DNA of 64,000 nucleotides. Source: Massilia soli. GTDB lineage: Bacteria; Pseudomonadota; Gammaproteobacteria; Burkholderiales; Burkholderiaceae_D. This document shows, one piece after another, positions 56,650-64,000 of the stretch; within the stretch, counting starts at the first letter, position 1; each line of letters begins with the position of its first letter. The stretch spans positions 62,001 through 126,000 of the forward strand of contig NZ_JAFBIL020000009.1 in the NCBI RefSeq assembly GCF_016809835.1. Reading direction: 5' to 3'. The notes beneath the pieces are model-generated. The model was not told the origin of the DNA and made no database searches. It worked only from the letters and a program-made list of their open reading frames with translations. The position numbers and the translations under genes are program-made.

Positions 56650-58035
56650 TCAGCCGATCGGCTTTTTGCCGGGCAAGACACGCACCACACCGCGAAAGTC
56701 GACCGTGTGCAGCGAAACCGGCTTGCGCCAGACGCGCGCGACGTATTCCATGACGCGCTCCGCCTGCGCCAGCTCAAGGCCGCGGCCGTCGTGAAGATAG
56801 TCATGGCGCAGGTCGAGGCTGCCATCGGGCCCGACCTTGGACACGGTGACAGAAGGTGAGCCGTAATTGTATTTCGGCGCCAGGATTGCCTCGCGAATGG
56901 CATGAATGTCGCGGCTGGTCACGCGCGTGTCGCCATCGCGGCGGGCTTCGTAGACGAACAAGTCAAGTTTGTCGGCAATTTCCTCGTCAAGATAGTTGCG
57001 GATGAAGCCAAAATCGTCTTCCTCGCGGCAGATCTGGCGCGCCTTCTCGAGGCCATGCTTGCCGATGATGTGTTCCCACAGCGAGAAGCCCAGGTGGTAG
57101 GGGTTGAGCGACAGGGCCAGCTGCTGGTCGCTGGCGAACGGGCGCACGACGTCCGAATGCGACTTGATCGCGGCAAGGTAGAGGTCATGCGGCAGGAACG
57201 TGGCTTCCCGCAGCAGCCGGGCATGCCAGTAAGACGCCCAGCCTTCGTTCATGATCTGGCAGGCGAAGATCGGGTGGAAGTAATAGGCCTCTTCGCGTAC
57301 AGCCAGGAAGATGTCGCGCTCCCAGTTGTCCATGTCCGGCGCATAGTTGGCGATGAACCACAGCAGGTCGGTCTCGGGCCGTGGGGGCAGCGGCGCCCGC
57401 TGCAGCGGCCCGCTGGCCGCCACGGCGGCCGCCTCGCCCGGCAAGCGCGCGAAGCGGTCGCGGAACCGGTCGGCCACGGGTTCCTCGCGCGGGGCGATAA
57501 ACTCCGGATAACGCGGGCGGTGCAGCGGCTGGTCGACGTCGATATGGGTTTCCAGGGCCAGCGCCGCGTCGAGCACCGCTTCGACCCGCTCCTGCCCGTG
57601 GGCCTGCAGCGCCAGTTCGAGGCGATGGGCACGGGCGGCGCTTTGCTCCAGGATGTGACCGCCGGCCATCGACATGAACCGCGCGAACAGCTGGTTGTTC
57701 TTGGCGAAGTCGGCGTGGCCGAGCACATGCGCCGTCACCAGCGTGTTCTCGGCCAGCGAGTTCTGCTCCTGCATGAAAGCGTGGCATGGGTCGCCGGGGA
57801 ACATCACCTCGAAAATGCGCGAGTGCCCCATGTGCTGGCGCACCAGCTGGTGGATGTAACGCACCCCGAACGACCAGTGGCGCATCCGTACCGGCAAGCC
57901 ATAGACGGCGATCTCGACCATGAAGCTGGCCGGGACCAGGTCGAAATTGACTGGGTAGAAATCGAGGCCAAGTTCGACTGCCAGCGCCTCGATCCGGGCG
58001 CCGTAGTCGGCCAGCTGCTGCTGGGTGCTCGTCAT
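56650..58035 (-). CDS. SpoVR family protein (YcgB-like)
   Basis: A 461-residue soluble protein with the SpoVR pattern: LAVELGLDFYPVNFDLVP near the start, SFGVRYIHQL, HVLGHADFAKNN (about 118-129), MNEGWASYWHARLL (about 250) and YNYGSPSVTVSKV near the end. In E. coli the homologue YcgB is sigma-S controlled. The ATG at 58035 overlaps the yeaH gene by four bases. It is third in the prkA-yeaH-spoVR unit; the role of the trio is stress adaptation in stationary phase. Confidence 0.92.
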   Translation of the reverse strand: MTSTQQQLADYGARIEALAVELGLDFYPVNFDLVPASFMVEIAVYGLPVRMRHWSFGVRYIHQLVRQHMGHSRIFEVMFPGDPCHAFMQEQNSLAENTLVTAHVLGHADFAKNNQLFARFMSMAGGHILEQSAARAHRLELALQAHGQERVEAVLDAALALETHIDVDQPLHRPRYPEFIAPREEPVADRFRDRFARLPGEAAAVAASGPLQRAPLPPRPETDLLWFIANYAPDMDNWERDIFLAVREEAYYFHPIFACQIMNEGWASYWHARLLREATFLPHDLYLAAIKSHSDVVRPFASDQQLALSLNPYHLGFSLWEHIIGKHGLEKARQICREEDDFGFIRNYLDEEIADKLDLFVYEARRDGDTRVTSRDIHAIREAILAPKYNYGSPSVTVSKVGPDGSLDLRHDYLHDGRGLELAQAERVMEYVARVWRKPVSLHTVDFRGVVRVLPGKKPIG

Positions 58036-59192
58036 GCGAATGCCTCCTTGCCTTCGCCGGTTTCCTGGGTGAAGAACTTGCGCAGCGCGCGCCAGACATC
58101 GTCCGGGCTGGACAAGGCGCTGCTGCTGATCGGCACGCCGCGCCGTTCGAGCTCGTTGCACAGGCGGCGCATTTCGGTGTCCAGCGAGCGTGGTATGCCC
58201 GGCAGCGTCTCGACATAGCCGATGTAGTTGAGCACCTTGCCAAGTTCGGTGAGCGCCTCGGTGGCGGCGGCGCGGTCTTCGGTGAAGTTCTCGCCATCGG
58301 ACGCATAGAACAGATAGACGTTGTGCTGCGCCGCCGAATAGTCGTTGCGCGCAAGCTCCAGCGCCAGCTTGAAGGCACTCGACGCGATGGTGCCGCCGGT
58401 GCCGCTGACCTGGAAGAAGTCGCTTTCGGAAAACTCCCACGCGTGGGTGGTGTGGGCGATGAAGCGCGTTTCCACCTTGGCGTACTTGCGCCGGATGCCC
58501 TGCAGCGCGAAAAAGAAAAATGATTTGGCCAGCTTGCGCTCGAGCTGGGTCATGCTCGCCGACACGTCGATGACAAACAGGATCACGGCGCTGGTGCTCG
58601 GCTTCGCACGCGTGACGATCTGGCGGAAGCGCAGGTCGTCATTGGTGAACGGCACCGGGTCTGCCTGCACCGCGCGCCGTTTGATCGCTTCCTTGATGGT
58701 GCGGCGGCGGTCGAGGCGCGAGCGCGCGCCGCGCTTGTCCCAACCTTCGCGCACCAGCTCAAGCTCATCGATTTTGGCCGATGGCTTGGGCTTGAGCTCG
58801 GGCAGCTTGAGTTCTTCCCACACCCAGTCCATGACGTCGTCGATCGAGAACTCGAGCAGCAGCTTGAGCTCGCCGTCATCCTGGCCGCCACCGCCGTCAT
58901 CGCCGCTGCCCGGCCCGGGCTGGCTGTGCTGCAGGACGTCGCCCGGCTGGCCTTCGCCCTGGCCGGCGCCGCTCTGGCTGCGTCCGTCGGCCAGCTTGAA
59001 GCGCGCATGCTCCAGCAAGCGCACCGGCACCTGCACGGTACGCTCCTGCGGCCCGGTGATCAGGTCGGGGCCCGCGATCAGGTCCGGCAGGTGCTGCTGG
59101 ACGGCGTCGCGCACCTTGTCGTTGTGGCGCAGCCAGTCGCGCGCGCCGCGCGAGAACAGGTCGTACCACGCCGTGTTGATCATTGCCGCCAC
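58032..59192 (-). CDS. yeaH: YeaH-type DUF444 protein with vWA domain
   Basis: A 386-residue protein of the YeaH/DUF444 family. An N-terminal region is followed by an acidic/Gly-rich linker (GQGEGQPGD and QPGPGSGDDGGGG) and a von Willebrand A domain near residues 195-340, with the MIDAS motif DVSASM and later GTIAS (for Thr) and YASDGEN (for Asp). It acts with PrkA and SpoVR homologues. The GTG at 59192 has GGGAGG six bases upstream. It overlaps spoVR by four bases and lies 22 bases after prkA. Confidence 0.92.
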   Translation of the reverse strand: MAAMINTAWYDLFSRGARDWLRHNDKVRDAVQQHLPDLIAGPDLITGPQERTVQVPVRLLEHARFKLADGRSQSGAGQGEGQPGDVLQHSQPGPGSGDDGGGGQDDGELKLLLEFSIDDVMDWVWEELKLPELKPKPSAKIDELELVREGWDKRGARSRLDRRRTIKEAIKRRAVQADPVPFTNDDLRFRQIVTRAKPSTSAVILFVIDVSASMTQLERKLAKSFFFFALQGIRRKYAKVETRFIAHTTHAWEFSESDFFQVSGTGGTIASSAFKLALELARNDYSAAQHNVYLFYASDGENFTEDRAAATEALTELGKVLNYIGYVETLPGIPRSLDTEMRRLCNELERRGVPISSSALSSPDDVWRALRKFFTQETGEGKEAFA

Positions 59193-59214
59193 CGTCCACC
59201 TCCCGAGAAGGGTG

Positions 59215-61176
59215 CTACTCCTGTGCCAGCAGGGTGGTTACGTAGTTCAGCGCTTCGCGCGCGCTGTGGCTGTCGTAACCGTACTCATCGACCAGGCGTT
59301 TTTCAACCGCCGATATCTTGGTGCGGATTTCCTCGTCCGGCCGCTTGGCCGAGCTGACCAGCCTGAGCACATCGCGGCGCTGTTCGAACAGGTATTGCTG
59401 CACGGCGTCGTTGAGCTGCAGGTGGCTTTCCAGGCCAAACTTGACGCCGCGCTTGTATGCGCCCATTGCCTTGCGCACCACCTCCTGGCGGAACGACTGC
59501 TTGCCCGATTCGGAGATATGGATCTTTTCTTCGACCGCGCGCAGGAAACGCTCGTCAGGGCGCCGCTCCTCGCTGGTGATCGGGTCCTTGATCTGGCGGT
59601 TGTCGAGCATGGCTTCGACCTCGTCGAGGTACTTGTTGAGCAGGTCCTGGGCCTCTTGTTCGAACGACACGAACAGCGCCTTGTGCACGTCTTCCTTGAC
59701 CCAGCGGTTGTAAAAGTCCTTGCGGGTCAGTACCAGGTAGTCGACCCAGCGGCGCTTCTTCTTGGCGTCGATGCGGGCATCGCTCTCGATGCCGTCCTTG
59801 AGCGCCAGCAGCACGTCCATGGTCGACAGGCTTTTCTGGTTCGACTGGATGATCGCGTTCGACAGTGCATTGATCACGAAGCGCGGCGACACGCCAGCGA
59901 GGCCTTCTTCGGGCGCCTTTTCCTTTTCTTTGACCCGCCGGGCGTCGGCGCGGTTCACGCCCTCGACTTCCTCGTCGGCATGGAGCCGCACTTTCCTGAC
60001 CAGTTCGACCTCCTTGTCGTCGCCTTCCTGGATGCGCGACAGGATGGCGAACACGGCAGCCGCATGCAGCACATGGGGGTCGAGATGGACGTCGCGGAAT
60101 GCCGGCGCCGCCGATGAAATGAGCTTTTTGTAGATCCGTGCTTCTTCCTTGTAATTGAGGGTGTACGGCACCTGGATGATCACCATGCGGTCGAGCAGCG
60201 CCTCGTTTTCGCTTTCTTGCAGAAACTTGCGGAACTCGGCCAGGTTGGTGTGCGCCAGAATGGTTTCGTCGAGATAAATCAGCGGGAACCGCGACACCTT
60301 GACGTTCTTTTCCTGCGTCAGGGTCAGCAGCAGGTAGAGGAACTCGCGCTTGACCTTGAGGATTTCGATCATTTCGAGCACGCCGCGGCTGGCCGCGTAG
60401 ACCGCGCCCGACCAGGACCAGGCGCGCGGGTCGCCTTCGTCGCCGTACTGGGCCACTTTGGACAGGTCAACCGAGCCGACCAGGTCGGCCAGGTCGGCCG
60501 TGGTGGGGTCGTGCGGCGCGTAGGTGCCAATGCCGCAGCGGCCCGATTCGGAGATAAACAGGCGCTCGACCGGCATCTGCATGAAGTCGCCGCCGAACTG
60601 GTCTTCCAGACGGGCGCGGCAATGCGGGCAGACCTCGCCGGCGATGTCGATGCCGTAGGTGTTGCGGCAGGCCGCGCGCATGGTGTGCGGCACCAGGTGC
60701 AGCGGCGATTCATGCACCGGGCAGCCGGCGATGGCGTACAAGGTGCCCTCGTCGGTGTGGCTGTATTCTTCCAGCCCGCGCTTGAGCAGGATGACCAGGC
60801 TGGACTTGCCGCCCGATGGCGGGCCGAGCAGCAACAGCAGACGCCGGCCGACCTCCGAGCCGGCCGCAGCCGCCTTGAAGTAGTCGATCACGCGCTCGAT
60901 CGCCGGATCGATGCCGAACAGGTCGTCCTCGAACAGGCTGCAGCGCACCTTGCCGTCGCCGCCCTCGACGAAGCTGCCGCGGATCATGTCCCACACATAC
61001 TGGTGCGAACTGCGCGCTACCTGGTGCGGCGCTGCCGGCAGCACCGTGTCGATGAATTCGGCAAACGTGCCGGACCAGTGCCCGGCCCGATGCTGCCTGG
61101 TGAACTGGTTGAGGCTATCGAGAAAGTTGCCATGCTGGCCAGCTTGCTGGTCCAGCGCTTCGCCAGGTGATGTCAC
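59215..61176 (-). CDS. PrkA-type serine protein kinase (AAA+)
   Basis: A 653-residue protein (YeaG homologue) with Walker A GPPSGGKSS (about 137-145) in the AAA domain, Walker B-like LYAIAG...IYLDE, and the C-terminal PrkA domain (FVSFEQEAQDLLNKYLDEVEAML onward). It phosphorylates or remodels target proteins in nutrient stress. The GTG at 61176 is chosen: GGAGG lies four bases upstream. It is the first gene of the prkA-yeaH-spoVR unit on the minus strand. Confidence 0.92.
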   Translation of the reverse strand: MTSPGEALDQQAGQHGNFLDSLNQFTRQHRAGHWSGTFAEFIDTVLPAAPHQVARSSHQYVWDMIRGSFVEGGDGKVRCSLFEDDLFGIDPAIERVIDYFKAAAAGSEVGRRLLLLLGPPSGGKSSLVILLKRGLEEYSHTDEGTLYAIAGCPVHESPLHLVPHTMRAACRNTYGIDIAGEVCPHCRARLEDQFGGDFMQMPVERLFISESGRCGIGTYAPHDPTTADLADLVGSVDLSKVAQYGDEGDPRAWSWSGAVYAASRGVLEMIEILKVKREFLYLLLTLTQEKNVKVSRFPLIYLDETILAHTNLAEFRKFLQESENEALLDRMVIIQVPYTLNYKEEARIYKKLISSAAPAFRDVHLDPHVLHAAAVFAILSRIQEGDDKEVELVRKVRLHADEEVEGVNRADARRVKEKEKAPEEGLAGVSPRFVINALSNAIIQSNQKSLSTMDVLLALKDGIESDARIDAKKKRRWVDYLVLTRKDFYNRWVKEDVHKALFVSFEQEAQDLLNKYLDEVEAMLDNRQIKDPITSEERRPDERFLRAVEEKIHISESGKQSFRQEVVRKAMGAYKRGVKFGLESHLQLNDAVQQYLFEQRRDVLRLVSSAKRPDEEIRTKISAVEKRLVDEYGYDSHSAREALNYVTTLLAQE

Positions 61177-61342
61177 ATGTCCTCCGTCGGGAAATAGGCG
61201 CGGCAAGCGCGTGGCGCAGGCCGCCCGGAGTTCAAGTATCGGCGCGGGGGCGATGTCGCCGATGACCCTTCTCAATGTGAACGCGCGAACCTATCGGCGG
61301 CATTTCCGGCCTCAGCCGTGAAAACCGGGCGGTTAACGGCCA

Positions 61343-61362
61343 GCGGCGCCCGCAGGCGCCGC
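61343..61362 (-). terminator. Hairpin after the TonB receptor gene
   Basis: GCGGCGCC (61343-61350) and GGCGCCGC (61355-61362) form a perfect 8-bp stem with a four-base CGCA loop, 22 bases after the receptor stop codon. There is no T-tract, so it may act as a weak terminator or mRNA 3' block. Confidence 0.5.
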
Positions 61363-61383
61363 ATGGTTTGCCGAACTAAACGG

Positions 61384-63474
61384 TTAGAACCTGGCGTTCA
61401 GGGCAACGCGCACCGCGCGCGGCGACCCTGGCGAAATGTTGGTATCGCTGTGCGCCGACGCGTAGTAGCGCTTGTCGAACAGGTTTTCCACATTGACCTG
61501 GACCCGGTAGTTCTGGTTCAGCGTGTAGAACAGGGCGCCATCGACGCGGGTGAACGACGGCAGGCTGACCGCGTTCGAGGTGCTCGTGAAGATCTCGTCG
61601 CGGTAGATCACGCCCAGGCCGGCGGCCCACGCAGGGGTGATTTCGTAACGGTTCCACAGCGAGGCGCTGTGCTTCGGCACCTGCGAAAGGCGTGCGCCAT
61701 CGCGCGCGGTGGCCGACTGGGTCGCGGTCAGTTCGGCGTCCTGGTAGGCGTAGCCGCCCATCACGCTCCATGCGCGCGTGAGCTTGCCCGACAGGCCGAG
61801 CTCGACACCCTTGGTGGTCTGGCCGTCGGCCAGCTGGCTCGGGTCGGCGCTGGTGAGGCCGGGAATCACGACGTTGGTGCGGTCAAGCTTGTAGACCGCG
61901 GCGCTGGCCGACAGGTTCGGGCGGATATCCCACTTGGCGCCCAGTTCGATGTTCTTGAACTCTTCCGGATCGAACGCCTGGTTGGTGGCGCTAAGCGAGC
62001 TCAGCTGGTCACCAGCGCGCGGCACGTAGGCGATGCTGTAGCTGCCGTAGAGCGACAGCGCTTCCACCGGCTTGTAGATCAGGCCGACGCGCGGCGATAC
62101 CGGGGAATCCTTCTGCTCCAGCTTGGCGCCAGTGCGGTTGTTGAGGAAGTCGACATCGAAGCGGTCGTAGCGCAGGCCGAGCACGGCGTGCCACTGCGGC
62201 GTGAATTCGAGCTGGTCCTGGATGTAGGCCGACGCCACCTTGGCCACGCCATGGTTGTTGGCATCGGTTGCCGACGGGCGGAAGGCGATCGGTGCGCGGT
62301 AGACCGGATCGGCAGCCGTCACGCTCAGGGCGGTGGTGCCGGCACTGTTGTAGCCGGTCAGGCGCAGGTTGTCGGTTTCCTGGCGGCCGAACTCGGCGCC
62401 AACCAGCAGCTTGTGCTTGATGCCGCCGGCGTCCAGGGTGTAGGTAAGGTCGGTCTGGTTGAACAGGTTCTCGCGCTGGGTGGCGGTGCTGTATGCACCG
62501 ATTGCTACGGTGCCCGCGGGCAGGACCGGACCGGACGCGAACACGTTCTGGTAGAACTTGTCGTAGTCAGCCGCACGGGTGCGGTTGCGCAGTGCTACGC
62601 CGTTGCCGAAGTCATGATCGATCACGGCGGTAAACGCGTTGACCCTCGACCAGGTCGGGCTCAGTTCGGCATTGCCGAAGAAAGTCGACGCGTCGGTATC
62701 GAACGGGCGGCCGTTTTGCGAAGGAATGCCGCGGTCCGCAACGCGCTCGTCCTGGAAATGCTCGTAGCCCAGCACCACGCTGGTGTTCTTGCCGGCGCGG
62801 ATGGCCACGGTCGGGTTGATGCCCTTGCGTTCGACCTTGACGCCGTCACGGAAGCTGCCCGAATCCTCGACCATGGCATTGACCCGGAACGCCATGCTGT
62901 CATTGATGGCCTGGCCGGTATCGATGGTGGCGCGGCGGTTATCCCACGAACCCAGCGTGAGCGAACCTTCGCGGATCGTGGTCCATTGCGGCTGCTTGGA
63001 GACGCGGTTGATGACGCCGCCCGAACCGCCGCGGCCGAAGATCATCGCGTTCGAACCGCGCAGCGCTTCGATGCTGTCGATGTTGTAGAAATCACGGAAG
63101 TACTGGACGTCGTCGCGGATGCCGTCGATGTAGAAATCGCTGGTCGAATTGTTGCCGCGGAAGATCACCGCATCGCGGTTGCCTTCGCCCTGCGACGGGA
63201 CCATGCCCGGCACGTAGCGCACCACATCGGTCATGCTCTGGATGGCCTGGTCGCGGATCAGGTCTTTGCTGATCACGGTGATTGCCTGTGGCGTATCGCG
63301 CAGCAGGGTATCGGTCTTCATCGCCGTCGCGGTCTCCACGACGTTATAGCCAGCTTCGCTGGTGCCGACGATCTTTACTTCTTGCAAGGTCTGTTCGGTC
63401 GACTGGGCAAAGGCGCTACTGCAAAAAACCGCCGCGATGGCGAGGGCGAGACGGGTAGGGCGGATGTGGGACAT
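61384..63474 (-). CDS. TonB-dependent catecholate siderophore receptor
   Basis: A 696-residue outer-membrane receptor. It has a signal peptide (1-23, ending AFA), a TonB-box-like TLQEVKIVG, a plug domain (DTPQAITVISKDLI at about 60-73, then RFRG-type VIFRGNNSTSDFYIDG and GSGGVINRVSK) and a 22-strand barrel ending in ARF. The plug pattern and ISPGSPRAVRVALNARF end match the Fiu/FecA-like siderophore group. The exact ligand (catecholate or other ferric chelate) is uncertain. A Fur box lies 17 bases upstream. Confidence 0.9.
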   Translation of the reverse strand: MSHIRPTRLALAIAAVFCSSAFAQSTEQTLQEVKIVGTSEAGYNVVETATAMKTDTLLRDTPQAITVISKDLIRDQAIQSMTDVVRYVPGMVPSQGEGNRDAVIFRGNNSTSDFYIDGIRDDVQYFRDFYNIDSIEALRGSNAMIFGRGGSGGVINRVSKQPQWTTIREGSLTLGSWDNRRATIDTGQAINDSMAFRVNAMVEDSGSFRDGVKVERKGINPTVAIRAGKNTSVVLGYEHFQDERVADRGIPSQNGRPFDTDASTFFGNAELSPTWSRVNAFTAVIDHDFGNGVALRNRTRAADYDKFYQNVFASGPVLPAGTVAIGAYSTATQRENLFNQTDLTYTLDAGGIKHKLLVGAEFGRQETDNLRLTGYNSAGTTALSVTAADPVYRAPIAFRPSATDANNHGVAKVASAYIQDQLEFTPQWHAVLGLRYDRFDVDFLNNRTGAKLEQKDSPVSPRVGLIYKPVEALSLYGSYSIAYVPRAGDQLSSLSATNQAFDPEEFKNIELGAKWDIRPNLSASAAVYKLDRTNVVIPGLTSADPSQLADGQTTKGVELGLSGKLTRAWSVMGGYAYQDAELTATQSATARDGARLSQVPKHSASLWNRYEITPAWAAGLGVIYRDEIFTSTSNAVSLPSFTRVDGALFYTLNQNYRVQVNVENLFDKRYYASAHSDTNISPGSPRAVRVALNARF

Positions 63475-63490
63475 GTTTTGCTTGAATATG

Positions 63491-63509
63491 AATGAGAATA
63501 GTTCGCATT
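63491..63509 (-). promoter_or_regulatory. Fur box upstream of the siderophore receptor
   Basis: The plus strand reads AATGAGAATAGTTCGCATT, a 19-base near-palindrome. The left arm AATGAGAAT is the standard Fur half-site and the right arm matches its complement (ATTCTCATT) at 7 of 9 positions. It starts 17 bases before the receptor ATG, so iron-bound Fur should block its promoter. Confidence 0.75.
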
Positions 63510-63636
63510 ATGATTTAACTTTGCGGAAATGGCAAATCGGCATGGCAAGCAAGGCTTACGTTCGCACGCGCACAGATGAATCGCGCCATCGGGTACAAGA
63601 TAGCGGCTTGTCCATGCCAACTTCGAAGGAGTGTTT

Positions 63637-64000
63637 ATGTACCCAACCAATTCCGCCCATAACGTCAAGGAGTTATCCGACAAAATCAGTTCGGTACGCT
63701 TCGCGATGTTTACGACAACCGACCAGCATGGCCATCTGGTCGCAGCGCCGATGACGAATCAGGAAATGGACAAGGCCGGCAACCTGTGGTTTTTCACGTC
63801 GATTAATACCGGCTTGTGGGAAGACATTGCCGTCACCCCGGAAGTCAACGTCAGCTTCGCCGAACCAAAGGACGGACTATATGTGTCGGTCAGCGGGCGC
63901 GCCGAGCGCGTGGTCGACCGTGCCAAGGTGCACGAATTGTGGAATCCGTTCGTCGCCGCATGGTTCCCCAACGGCCCTGACGACATTCATGTCGCGCTGG
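63637..64000 (+). CDS. PNPOx-like general stress protein, partial (3' end beyond the window)
   Basis: The first 121 residues are in view. They match the pyridoxamine 5'-phosphate oxidase-like general stress protein 26 family: SDKISSVRFAMFTTTDQHG near the start, VAAPMTNQE, LWFFTSINTG and VNVSFAEPKDGLYVSVSG. Members bind flavin (FMN/FAD) or heme and are linked to oxidative stress. AAGGAG lies five bases before the ATG. It is divergent from the Fur-controlled receptor gene. Confidence 0.85.
   Translation, partial: MYPTNSAHNVKELSDKISSVRFAMFTTTDQHGHLVAAPMTNQEMDKAGNLWFFTSINTGLWEDIAVTPEVNVSFAEPKDGLYVSVSGRAERVVDRAKVHELWNPFVAAWFPNGPDDIHVAL

Overview
The window is high-GC DNA, densely coded on both strands. 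It reads as a betaproteobacterium of the order Burkholderiales, most likely Oxalobacteraceae (Massilia, Duganella or Janthinobacterium type). This rests on the mix of a class I PHA synthase, a nadA/nadC/nadB de novo NAD pathway, a queE-queD-tadA block, a yeaG/yeaH/ycgB-type stress trio and a PEP-CTERM/exosortase-associated exopolysaccharide (EPS) locus. The genus is inferred from gene content; no rRNA or tRNA gene was seen. No insertion sequence, prophage or CRISPR array was recognised.

Layout. 1-8.4 kb: a membrane protein running off the left edge, a GFA-type zinc protein, small envelope proteins, a purine permease, a DUF2863-like protein, three small genes and a secreted nuclease. 8.4-17 kb: PHA synthase, two tandem DUF2382 stress proteins, an M16 peptidase, then a histidine kinase and a PAS-GGDEF protein. 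17-23.6 kb: queE-queD-tadA (both wobble-base modification pathways), a tightly overlapping four-gene unit (hydrolase, LD-carboxypeptidase, FAD oxidoreductase, DUF418 protein) and yjdM. 23.5-34.3 kb: two metal-dependent hydrolases, the ABC-F protein YbiT, nadA-nadC, and a minus-strand run nadB, EamA transporter, sirtuin, hydrolase, lipocalin.

34.4-56.6 kb is the accessory core: an EPS/PEP-CTERM locus. It holds the initiating sugar transferase, the sigma-54 activator PrsR, exosortase-A-associated hydrolases 1 and 2, an acyl-CoA ligase, a methyltransferase, two polysaccharide-deacetylase-fold proteins, three glycosyltransferases, a tyrosine autokinase, a chain-length regulator, one PEP-CTERM protein, an N-acyl amino acid synthase with a VAO-type flavoprotein, and the giant TPR lipoprotein PrsT. 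The PEP-CTERM gene has a near-perfect sigma-54 promoter, which fits control by PrsR. Unexpectedly, the locus has no recognisable exosortase, PrsK kinase, outer-membrane polysaccharide exporter or acyl carrier protein. Both deacetylase-fold proteins have lost metal-binding residues, and hydrolase 1 lacks a nucleophile at the elbow, although all frames are intact. This set of intact but apparently catalytically dead enzymes is the most interesting signal in the window.

56.6-64 kb: the spoVR-yeaH-prkA stress trio, a Fur-box-controlled TonB-dependent siderophore receptor, and the start of a PNPOx-like general stress protein running off the right edge.
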